37,128 nucleotides of DNA from Bacteroidia bacterium (GTDB taxonomy: Bacteria > Bacteroidota > Bacteroidia > SpSt-205), in NCBI GenBank assembly GCA_025059535.1, contig JANXCX010000010.1:1-37128 (forward strand), in the 5' to 3' direction. The notes under the pieces are model-generated. The model saw nothing but the letters and a program-made list of their open reading frames with translations, did no database searches and was not told the origin of the DNA. This document shows, in pieces, positions 6,988-14,646 of the stretch; positions within the stretch are counted from its first letter, which is position 1; each line of letters starts with the position of its first letter. A program made the translations under genes and the position numbers.

Positions 6988-8160
6988 ATGAAAAAGGAAC
7001 ATACAGCCTCCCTCTTCCGAGTCGCCCGCTACCTCGTTTGGACAGTAGCTGCAGCCTATGTGGCTAATCTTGCCCTTGCTCTGAACCTACCCCCTAGCTG
7101 CGAGTCGCGCACCTTTCACCTCCTCGTAGAGGGCATAGGGCTAGGACTTACCTTAGGTCTAGCCTATTTTATTCATCACTCGTCCAGGGTAATTTGGCGT
7201 ATTCTCTTAGTTTTTTTGGCTCTAGCCCCTCTTATGCTAGAGACCGCCCTTTTCTATCCCTTCAATGGCGGTACTCTGTGGTGGAGCTGCTCTGCTGCAG
7301 GCTATGCAGGCATACTCCTCCTAGAGTACTGGCGCTGGCGTACCTCCCTATTCCTTGCCCTCAGCGTGGGCGGAGTAGGCCTCCTCATAACCCTTTTTCA
7401 TGATAAGATGGCTATTTTTCCTGCTGACCCGCTGACGCACGGCCGGCTCCGTCATGGTATTCTCCAATTCGCCATGATAATCGTAGTGATCTTGGCGCTT
7501 AGAATGAATAGAAACATTTGGCAAAGCCTTGAAGATCGGGAAGCTCGGCTGCAAGAGGCGCTTCAGCTCCAGCGGGAGACTATGACGAGTCTTTTAGAGC
7601 AGCAGAGGCTAGCGCAGGAAGCGTTGGGTCAGCTGGAACGCCTGCGGGCAAAGGACCAGGCGCGCACTAAAGCGGTGGAGTTCGTCTCACACTACGAGAC
7701 GCTTATGCGCACCAGCTACCACCTCACGCTCCCCGAGTTTGCGCGGAAGATACTGGAGCATTTGGCCGAAGAGCTGCCTGTACTGGGTGGCCTTTTTTAC
7801 CTACGGGAAGGGGAAAAAGGGCAGGTTATTGCTACCTATGCTTTCTCAGACCGCTTAGGCCATGAGGTAGAAGGGGGGCTTTTTCGGAGTGCCCTGCTGA
7901 CTAAAAAGCCTTATGTCGTACATCCCTTGCCCTCAGGTATTGCTCTACCGCTTAGCTCGTTACCCAGCCCCAGGCCGGAAGCGCTGCTTTATCTGCCTTT
8001 CTTCAACGATGCTACGGGGGAGTCGGTGGCGCTGGCCGAGCTTCTCCTGAGTCAGCCGCCTGCTCCTGAGGGGTTAGAGCGGCTAGCCCTTCTTTTACCG
8101 CGCATCGGCACTTATATCTGGGCGCGCCGCACGCAAGCTACCGCTCCTGCCACCGCCTAA
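6988..8160 (+). CDS. Six-helix membrane sensor with coiled coil and GAF-like domain
   Basis: A 390-residue protein with about six transmembrane helices in the first 180 residues, a charged Gln/Arg-rich coiled coil (about 185-230), and a GAF-like cytoplasmic domain (about 235-375, with GLFYLREGEKG and ATYAFSDRLG). No kinase, cyclase or other output domain follows; the end is a short Ala/Thr-rich tail. A signal-sensing or scaffolding role is inferred. The frame is open further upstream through the tRNA, so I chose ATG 6988, the first start after tRNA-Ala. No ribosome binding site is visible and the gene probably depends on the tRNA promoter. Its stop overlaps the end of the convergent GldB-like gene by 3 bases. 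A decayed partial copy lies at 6162-6662. Confidence 0.75.
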   Translation: MKKEHTASLFRVARYLVWTVAAAYVANLALALNLPPSCESRTFHLLVEGIGLGLTLGLAYFIHHSSRVIWRILLVFLALAPLMLETALFYPFNGGTLWWSCSAAGYAGILLLEYWRWRTSLFLALSVGGVGLLITLFHDKMAIFPADPLTHGRLRHGILQFAMIIVVILALRMNRNIWQSLEDREARLQEALQLQRETMTSLLEQQRLAQEALGQLERLRAKDQARTKAVEFVSHYETLMRTSYHLTLPEFARKILEHLAEELPVLGGLFYLREGEKGQVIATYAFSDRLGHEVEGGLFRSALLTKKPYVVHPLPSGIALPLSSLPSPRPEALLYLPFFNDATGESVALAELLLSQPPAPEGLERLALLLPRIGTYIWARRTQATAPATA

Positions 8161-9203
8161 GGCCTATACTGCGCTTCAGCTAAGAGGCGTGGATAGTCTT
8201 TCCATTCAAGCCGCAGAAGCTCCGGTAGGGAAATCTTCTTGCGCGCCACATAGCGGCGCACTATCTGCCAGCCAAAGTACCACCCCAGTCGCGGCGGCGA
8301 GTCCCGCCCAAAAAGTTTAGTGAAAGGCTCCTCCTCCACAAAGGGTTGAAAGAGGGAAAATTTAGTCTCTTGGAAGTATGGCAGAAGCTCTTTATAAGCA
8401 TAGCGCGCATTCTGGGCTAGCCATTCTAAATGCGCCGGCGTATAAAAGAGCCTCAGCGTATCATGAAGCTCTGGTAGAAGTTGCTCTAGCGCATAGAGCC
8501 GAATCCCATGCCAAATCATATGATGTATCAAAGTAGGTACAAAAACCTCCTTGCCCATGCAGGGCTGGGGCTTTGGAGGCATTTTACTCTGGATAAGTTC
8601 CAAAGCCACAAACACCGGCAGGTGGGGTTCAGTGAGTCGCCGCCGAATGTAATACGGCAAATCGGGCTGATAATAGGGAAAGGTGTCGGACAAAAAGTAA
8701 TTCAGCCCTATCATGAGATGCTTCTCGCAGAGGTGGCATACCTCATACTCTAAGGCTAAGATGGGATTGGGATCGTAGCCGGTTACGAAGGTAACTATCT
8801 GAGGAAGAGTATCCTCAGGGAAAAAGTACTTCCATCGTTGAAAGAGCGGCTTGAGTACGGCTGCAAAGTCGTAGGTTGGGGGATAGCGGCGTAGGACGGT
8901 ATCCGTCAGCCAGCGTATGTGCCAGTCGCTAGAGTACTTCACATAACTCTGGTAGGCGCTATCGGTCTGGTTGGTATCACCGCCGTATAGGCAGTCATAT
9001 AGGAAGGCCCATTGGCGCAGGGAGTCTTCTGGCCGGCTGTAGCCGTAGCGAAGCGCAACCTCGGCTCGCCATACGCTGAAGGAAATTTCGGGTAGGGCCG
9101 CTTCGGTCGGTGCGGAGTCGGAAGCACAGGCAATTAGTACAAGCCCACATAGCGTCGTAAAAGCCACTCGGCGCAGAGAAGAAAGAGGATTAGCCCGAGC
9201 CAT
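8157..9203 (-). CDS. gldB: GldB-like gliding motility lipoprotein
   Basis: A 348-residue lipoprotein. A signal peptide with lipobox (LVLIAC) begins at ATG 9203; the frame is open back to 9308 without a better start. The core matches the GldB family as I know it: a conserved segment around FQRWKYFFPEDTLPQIVTFV, another around LMIGLNYFLSD, and the closing PPRLGWYFGWQIVRRYV. In Flavobacterium johnsoniae GldB is needed for gliding and works with the Gld/T9SS machinery in the envelope. The N-terminal 70 bases overlap the end of the VWA gene. It is the last gene of the four-gene envelope operon, and its presence agrees with the T9SS cargo genes in the window. The assignment rests on recalled family motifs, without an alignment. 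Confidence 0.78.
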   Translation of the reverse strand: MARANPLSSLRRVAFTTLCGLVLIACASDSAPTEAALPEISFSVWRAEVALRYGYSRPEDSLRQWAFLYDCLYGGDTNQTDSAYQSYVKYSSDWHIRWLTDTVLRRYPPTYDFAAVLKPLFQRWKYFFPEDTLPQIVTFVTGYDPNPILALEYEVCHLCEKHLMIGLNYFLSDTFPYYQPDLPYYIRRRLTEPHLPVFVALELIQSKMPPKPQPCMGKEVFVPTLIHHMIWHGIRLYALEQLLPELHDTLRLFYTPAHLEWLAQNARYAYKELLPYFQETKFSLFQPFVEEEPFTKLFGRDSPPRLGWYFGWQIVRRYVARKKISLPELLRLEWKDYPRLLAEAQYRP

Positions 9204-11008
9204 AGCCCCCACTCGTGGAAAGGTATTGTTTCGTGCTGCAAAGATAGGAGGCGCTGGGCAGGCACAGCTTCTAGGAGGGCGGCTGGTAGCGTGTGGCGCG
9301 CTTCCCACAAAAGCATTTTACCCCCTGTGGTACGGGCTAGGTAGGCTAGGTAGGTCGTATCCCTACCCAGCCGGCGCAGTTCGCGGCTGAAGGCCGAAAC
9401 CACCACATAGCCGGCGGCTACTACGGAGTCCCCGCGCCGAAGAGCATAGGTATAGGTACCCGCCGAATCTACTACGGCTACGGCTTCGGTAAGGCCGTCA
9501 GGCGCCGTTTGTACGGGCCATTGCCTACCCTGAAAGTAAAACGCCGTACCAGGCGGTAGATAGCCCCGCCAAGTGATGGCTTCCCCAGGGGCAAAGACAA
9601 GACGGCGTGGGGCAAAAGCTAGCTGACTCCGCTGAAAGAGAAGCCCCTCTTGCACTAAAGCGCTGATGAGAGAGTCCCACTGGGCTAGAAGCGTGGGGTA
9701 AGCCCGCAGCTGCCACCATCCCTCCCCCGTAATCGCCGTAAGTAGCTTATTTCCCCTATAGTACTTATACCCTATGGGAAAAGGCCAGCCGATCTCAATA
9801 GGCCGGACGGTAGCGGCGAAATGGCCCGTATGGGCATATACCGTGGGCCCACCAAACAGCGTATAGGGTAGAAGGGGGCCAATCTCCTCCCAACCCAGCT
9901 CCCGAAGCTGCTCTGGATGAAGGGTCACCGCACCCCAAATCGCCAGCAGAAATCTATTTTCCCTAAAAAGCCTATTTAGCCACACCTCATCCTCTGGACG
10001 CGCCGGAAAGTTGTAGAGTACATGAACACTGTGGGGTGTGGTTATTAAGGTTTCAGGATTGAGGGTGTAGCCGCTAGGCTTACGGGCCGCTATCAAACGC
10101 ACCGGCCCTATTTTTTCCAGAAGGCGCCGAAGAAACGCAATATCGGGGGTAATCTCCCCCGCCCATAAGTAGAAGGTAGGCTGGTCTGAAGCTACCGAAA
10201 GGATAAGGGTATGGACATTATTGGCTGGGTTAGGATCGCCGGCTACCTCTAGCTGGAGCTGGACCTTATGGAGGCCAGCGGGAAGCGGTGAAAGGTTTAG
10301 AAGGACGGTTCTTTCTGAGGCGAGCAGGGGTAGGCGCTGCCGCCCCCCAGGAAAGGTTACTGTTAGGACGGCTGGGCTGCCAGCAGTATGCAACCGAACC
10401 CTGAGTTGGATGGGCTGTTTTTCACGCAGCCAAGGGGGGACTTCTACGCTTTCTAGGACGGCATCCGGCGGCGGTGTCGGCCCTACCGCTAAGGTCCATA
10501 CAGGCACGGCCGAAGAGAGAGGGAGGGGCTCGCCTGTTTCCCTACCGTCTGAAATAAGGAGGACGGCGGCGGCTTGCGGCTCCTGCTGAAGCACCGTAGC
10601 GAGACCCTCGGCTAGTGGACTAGCTTGACCTTGCCCCGTAAGCGAGTCGCCTCGCCGCACCCGCTCCTCCAGAAGGTATTCTATGACTTCCACGCCGCGC
10701 TGGCGCAGAGCTTGCACTAACGCCCTAACCCCTTGTTGATAGGCGGCTACCGTGAGGCAATCGCCCCATACCACGCTTTGGCTATTATCCGCCACTACCA
10801 CTACGCGGGGAGGGAGGGTGCGAGCCACCTTGCGAGACCACGCCGGCTCCCCCAGTAGAAATACCAAAGCGGCTATGGCTAGTGCCCTTAGCGCCCCTAA
10901 ACCGTAGCGCCAGGCGCGCGGGAGCTGTACCGCCAAACGACTATAGCTCCACCAGGCCGCTGCTGCGCCTACCCCCACCGCCACCACACCCCACCCCCAC
11001 ACATTCAT
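9134..11008 (-). CDS. VWA-like membrane protein
   Basis: A 624-residue protein with two N-terminal transmembrane helices (about 5-20 and 36-53), a von Willebrand A-like domain, a long extracytoplasmic beta-rich region, and one C-terminal helix (about 600-617). The MIDAS-type motif is D74-N-S-Q-S78 and a later ISDGRETG supplies the Asp; the usual Thr position reads Ser in ASPLAEGL. Such Bacteroidota proteins resemble BatA-type membrane VWA proteins but their role is not settled. The start codon overlaps the GT2 stop as ATGA. Being placed between a GT2 enzyme and GldB suggests an envelope-assembly role, which is inference. Confidence 0.72.
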   Translation of the reverse strand: MNVWGWGVVAVGVGAAAAWWSYSRLAVQLPRAWRYGLGALRALAIAALVFLLGEPAWSRKVARTLPPRVVVVADNSQSVVWGDCLTVAAYQQGVRALVQALRQRGVEVIEYLLEERVRRGDSLTGQGQASPLAEGLATVLQQEPQAAAVLLISDGRETGEPLPLSSAVPVWTLAVGPTPPPDAVLESVEVPPWLREKQPIQLRVRLHTAGSPAVLTVTFPGGRQRLPLLASERTVLLNLSPLPAGLHKVQLQLEVAGDPNPANNVHTLILSVASDQPTFYLWAGEITPDIAFLRRLLEKIGPVRLIAARKPSGYTLNPETLITTPHSVHVLYNFPARPEDEVWLNRLFRENRFLLAIWGAVTLHPEQLRELGWEEIGPLLPYTLFGGPTVYAHTGHFAATVRPIEIGWPFPIGYKYYRGNKLLTAITGEGWWQLRAYPTLLAQWDSLISALVQEGLLFQRSQLAFAPRRLVFAPGEAITWRGYLPPGTAFYFQGRQWPVQTAPDGLTEAVAVVDSAGTYTYALRRGDSVVAAGYVVVSAFSRELRRLGRDTTYLAYLARTTGGKMLLWEARHTLPAALLEAVPAQRLLSLQHETIPFHEWGLWLGLILFLLCAEWLLRRYVGLY

Positions 11009-11958
11009 AGTTCCTCCAGGATAAGGTAGTTATGCCGCTGGGGAGATTGGCGCAAAAGCAGCTCGCCCAAAAAGCCAGCCAGAAAAAGCTGCACTCCCAC
11101 TACCACCGCCACTAATCCTAAGTAAAATAACGGCTGCTGAACTACCTCACGCCGCACCGCCCCATATACGCGGAGTTGGTACAGTTTATCCGCTACAAGC
11201 CATCCTACGAGGATCAGCCCTACTACAAACGCAAGTATTCCCATTCCCCCGAAGAAGTGCATAGGGCGCCGTCCAAAGCGCACCAGAAAGCTTACGGTGA
11301 GAAGGTCTAAAAATCCATACAAAAAGCGTTCCCAGCCGAATTTCGTACGTCCATACTTGCGTGGATAGTGCATTACTACCTTCTCGCCAATGCGCCTAAA
11401 GCCAGAAGCCTTAACTAAATAGGGTATATAGCGGTGCATCTCTCCGTACAGGTCCAGCGACTTAGCCACAAGGCTGCGGTAGGCCTTTATGCCGCTATTG
11501 AAGTCATGCAACGGAATCCCCGTAAAAAGGCGTACTACAAAATTGAAGATACGACTGGGTATAGTTTTAGAGGGCGGGTCGCGGCGGTGCTTTTTCCAAC
11601 CGCTTACCAGGTCATAGCCTTCCTGGACGATCATGCGGTAAAGGGCAGGAATTTCATCGGGTGAATCTTGAAGGTCCGCATCCAAGGTGATTATGACTTT
11701 ACCCTTAGCTTTTTGAAAGCCCGTGTAGAGGGCAGCGGACTTCCCGTAGTTTTGAGCAAAGCGCACGGCATGCAAATAAGGGGCATGAGCCGCTTTCAGG
11801 GTCTGCAATACTTCCCAGGTCCCATCGGAGCTACCGTCATCTACTACCCATATTTCGTAGGGAAGATTTAGGGGATCGGTAACCCGCCGAATCCATTGAA
11901 TAAGCTCCGTTAGAGACTCGGCTTCGTTATAGGCAGGGATGACGATGGAAAGCTCCAC
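11005..11958 (-). CDS. GT2 glycosyltransferase, polyprenyl-phosphate sugar transferase-like
   Basis: A 317-residue GT-A fold enzyme with two C-terminal transmembrane helices. The nucleotide-sugar site shows VVDDGSSDGT (D40, D41), DADLQDSPDEI (from D93), and the downstream HDFNSG and MHRYIPYL segments typical of DPM1/GtrB/ArnC-like transferases. These move a sugar from a nucleotide to undecaprenyl or dolichyl phosphate at the inner membrane; the sugar here is unknown. GTG 11958 follows the stop of the OmpA-type gene with no gap, and its stop overlaps the VWA start, so it is the second gene of the operon. Confidence 0.88.
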   Translation of the reverse strand: MELSIVIPAYNEAESLTELIQWIRRVTDPLNLPYEIWVVDDGSSDGTWEVLQTLKAAHAPYLHAVRFAQNYGKSAALYTGFQKAKGKVIITLDADLQDSPDEIPALYRMIVQEGYDLVSGWKKHRRDPPSKTIPSRIFNFVVRLFTGIPLHDFNSGIKAYRSLVAKSLDLYGEMHRYIPYLVKASGFRRIGEKVVMHYPRKYGRTKFGWERFLYGFLDLLTVSFLVRFGRRPMHFFGGMGILAFVVGLILVGWLVADKLYQLRVYGAVRREVVQQPLFYLGLVAVVVGVQLFLAGFLGELLLRQSPQRHNYLILEEL

Positions 11959-14289
11959 TCAGAGACCGAGGATTTTCAGCTCGGTGCGCCGGTTCTTTTG
12001 CTTATTTTCGGGGGTGTCGTTAGGTGCTACGGGGCGGCTCTCGCCATAGCCGCGCGCTACAAGGCGCCCCGCCTCAATGCCCCGCCCTACCAGATAATCC
12101 ACAACCGCCTGTGCCCTCGCCTGCGATAAACGCAGGTTGTAAATATCCGACCCATCACTATCCGTATGGCCAGAGATCTCCACACGCAATGAAGGATTCT
12201 CCTGAAGGAATCGCACTACCCGCTCCAGTTCTTCTATGGATTCAGGGCGCAGGGTGGCTTTATCAAAGTCAAAGTAGATATTGCGCAGCACGATAGCTTT
12301 TTCCGCTTCCACAGGATTGAGGAAAAAATCTCGCTTGAGGCCGCCTTGAGGAATCGTTACCGAGTCGCGCAGCGGAAAGAATCCGCGCTGAATGATTTCA
12401 ACATAATAGTGGCCTGGGGGGAAGCACTCTTTGAAAGTCCCATCGGATTTAGCGCTAAGGCGGCGACGCACGCCCGCCTGGTCTATAAAGACCAGGGCGG
12501 CATTGGGGACAGGAGCTTGGGAGGCTTGGCTACGTACCACCCCTTCTATGCAGCTTTGACGGGGTACGGCGGGCTGAAGCGCTAAATCTATCCGTAATCC
12601 TCGGGGATAGTGCTCGCGACCAGCGGAAAAGATCTGCCACGCGGGCTCATAGCCATTAGCCTCGGCCTGTATGCGATGGTTAGCCCCAAGCGGTACCGAT
12701 ACCTCATAATACCCCTGCGGGCTGGTGGTTATTTCACCCAAAACTTCGCCCGCTTGGGTGGAGAGGCGCACGAAGGCCTGCGAAATAGGCTGCTGTTTAG
12801 CCGCATCGGTTATATAGCCCCATACCTTGATGCGTTGAATGCGGCGCAGCACTAGGTCAAGTCGGATACCGTTTTTGAGGATGGAGTCGGGAATGTCTCG
12901 GAGGGCTGGCAGCTTTATGTGCGCCTCCGCAGAGGGATAGCCGGGCGCGCCCCCTTGGAGCGTAAGGCTGTGCCGGCCCCCCACTACCTCAAACCGAAAA
13001 GGCCGCCCAGGCTGAAAACGCTGCACCTGCAAGGCCTCCGCCTCCCGACCCACCCGCATCATCACTGTGCTGTCTATAAGAAGCACATTACCCGCTACCT
13101 CTTCTCCCGTATCCCCATCTATAAGTCGCCCTGAGATAGTGATAATCACAGGCTTTGGCGGCCGAACCGGAATATTGCGATGCACATTGATAGCGTTATC
13201 CTGCAGAGAGGTGGTGATAAAGTCTACATTGTCATCTCCATTTACATCAGCGAGCGTAAGGGCTATCGGCCATTTACCTGTAGCTATCAGGTGGCGATCC
13301 GACAGGTTTCCTTTGCCATCGTTGAGGTGCACATTGATTACATTGTCGCGCGCAGAGACGGTAACGGCATCCAGATCGCCGTCCTTATCAAAATCGCCTA
13401 GGTAAAGACTAAAGTTGTAGTGGCCAGAAGGTTGTACGCGCGGCTCCTCCCAACGGCCATAGCCCGCATTGAAAAAGGTAGCCAGCGAGGAGCCGCTGTA
13501 GGTGGCTACTACGAGGTCAGGACGCCCATCTTTGTTGAGATCGCCCGCATCCATAGCCCATACGGAAGGTGGAGCACTAAGGCGCTGAGGAGCCGCCACA
13601 TAATCCGTCTTCCCATAAAAAATAAGTAGAAAAGGCTCTTCGCCGCCTACTACGATATCTACTTTTTTGTCGCGGTCTAGGTCAGCGGCTATGGCTACGC
13701 GCGGCCGGATTGGCGCCGAAAGCACCTTATAGGGTCTCAAACTCCCACTCGGCTGAACCTGAAAAAGATGCACGGAATTCTCCTCATAACACACTACGCC
13801 TAGGTCTATTTTGCCATCGTTGTCCCAATCGCCCGTAAAAAGGTGATTAGGCCCTTTCCCGGTGCCTATAAAGCCGCTGAGGGGAAGCTGGCCGCGTCCA
13901 TTTCCCAAATGCCAACCTAGCTTAGCCTCCATATACGAGGCTACCACTACATCTAAATGCCCATCCCGATTGAGGTCTATCGCCAGCGGTTTCCAGACGT
14001 CTTTGAGGGAGGTAAATGCTAAAACTTTACGGAATTCGGCGCTACCGCCGTTGATATAGAGTTGGATTTTGCCCTCAGCGCGACAGCCTACTACGATATC
14101 TTCCCATTGGTCGCCCGTAAAGTCGGCTACGGCTGTACCCCACGGATTGGAACAGGTCGGAATAGGATAGTTGGGCAAAAATACTTGTCCTGAAATGAAA
14201 ATGGTACTATCCTTGCCTTGCCAATCTATGAGTTGCCCGCGAAGGCTTAGGCTGAGCAAGCCAAGGCCGAGGCAGCCCCACTTGCGCAC
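11959..14289 (-). CDS. VCBS/FG-GAP propeller, carboxypeptidase-regulatory-like and OmpA protein (PorE-like layout)
   Basis: A 776-residue exported protein. A signal-like N-terminus is followed by seven FG-GAP/VCBS repeats, each with an Asp-rich calcium loop (for example DLNRDGHLD, DWDNDGKID, DFDKDGDLD), predicting a seven-bladed propeller. About three carboxypeptidase-regulatory/CnaB-like beta domains come next, then an OmpA-type peptidoglycan-binding domain (about 660-776, with FDFDKATLRP, HTDSDG and NRRTELKIL). The frame is open back to 14511, but I chose GTG 14289: a TATTTTTG box lies at 14294-14301 and this start gives a signal peptide. The order propeller, regulatory-like fold, OmpA resembles the T9SS anchor PorE, without the TPR part. 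It heads the operon with GT2, VWA and GldB. Confidence 0.86.
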   Translation of the reverse strand: MRKWGCLGLGLLSLSLRGQLIDWQGKDSTIFISGQVFLPNYPIPTCSNPWGTAVADFTGDQWEDIVVGCRAEGKIQLYINGGSAEFRKVLAFTSLKDVWKPLAIDLNRDGHLDVVVASYMEAKLGWHLGNGRGQLPLSGFIGTGKGPNHLFTGDWDNDGKIDLGVVCYEENSVHLFQVQPSGSLRPYKVLSAPIRPRVAIAADLDRDKKVDIVVGGEEPFLLIFYGKTDYVAAPQRLSAPPSVWAMDAGDLNKDGRPDLVVATYSGSSLATFFNAGYGRWEEPRVQPSGHYNFSLYLGDFDKDGDLDAVTVSARDNVINVHLNDGKGNLSDRHLIATGKWPIALTLADVNGDDNVDFITTSLQDNAINVHRNIPVRPPKPVIITISGRLIDGDTGEEVAGNVLLIDSTVMMRVGREAEALQVQRFQPGRPFRFEVVGGRHSLTLQGGAPGYPSAEAHIKLPALRDIPDSILKNGIRLDLVLRRIQRIKVWGYITDAAKQQPISQAFVRLSTQAGEVLGEITTSPQGYYEVSVPLGANHRIQAEANGYEPAWQIFSAGREHYPRGLRIDLALQPAVPRQSCIEGVVRSQASQAPVPNAALVFIDQAGVRRRLSAKSDGTFKECFPPGHYYVEIIQRGFFPLRDSVTIPQGGLKRDFFLNPVEAEKAIVLRNIYFDFDKATLRPESIEELERVVRFLQENPSLRVEISGHTDSDGSDIYNLRLSQARAQAVVDYLVGRGIEAGRLVARGYGESRPVAPNDTPENKQKNRRTELKILGL

Positions 14290-14293
14290 ACCC

Positions 14294-14301
14294 CAAAAAT
14301 A
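14294..14301 (-). promoter_or_regulatory. -7 promoter box of the propeller-OmpA/GT2/VWA/gldB operon
   Basis: TATTTTTG on the minus strand matches TAnnTTTG and ends 4 bases before GTG 14289. It is divergent from the box at 14342-14349, with 40 bases between them. Confidence 0.6.
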
Positions 14302-14341
14302 CGCACTAGGCCTACTTCTTAAGGTATTCTCCAAAAATTTG

Positions 14342-14349
14342 TACTTTTG
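14342..14349 (+). promoter_or_regulatory. -7 promoter box of the DUF3276/PUR gene
   Basis: TACTTTTG matches TAnnTTTG. Here 15 bases separate the box from ATG 14365 and include the purine run GAGAGGGGG, so this gene, unlike the six with short gaps, could have a short leader. Confidence 0.6.
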
Positions 14350-14364
14350 TGCTGAGAGGGGGCT

Positions 14365-14646
14365 ATGGAATCCAGGGAGGTATATTCCGTCAAAGTGAGA
14401 GCGGGCAAAAGGACCTATATCTTTGATGTACGCTCTACGCGAAATAGGGACTATTATATCACTATCACCGAAACCAAGCGGGACTTTACGGGAGAGATAA
14501 GCCAAAAGCAAAAGATTTTCCTTTACAAGGAGGATTTTCTCAAGTTTCAGCGGGCGCTGGACCAGGTAATTTCACATGTGCGGACGGACTTGCTGCCGGA
14601 TTTTGACTACGATCGCCCGGACCGCGATGAGGCAGACAAATCCTAA
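14365..14646 (+). CDS. DUF3276/PUR-domain nucleic-acid-binding protein
   Basis: A 93-residue protein whose sequence (ESREVYSVKVRAGKRTY, DYYITITETK, KIFLYKEDFLKF) matches the short DUF3276 family common in Bacteroidota. This family is related to PUR-alpha proteins, which bind single-stranded DNA and RNA as dimers; the cellular role in bacteria is unclear. The acidic tail (DYDRPDRDEAD) is usual for the family. It is transcribed from its own promoter, divergently from the propeller-OmpA operon, and its last 107 bases are antisense to the 3' end of the LytS-type kinase gene. Confidence 0.88.
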   Translation: MESREVYSVKVRAGKRTYIFDVRSTRNRDYYITITETKRDFTGEISQKQKIFLYKEDFLKFQRALDQVISHVRTDLLPDFDYDRPDRDEADKS

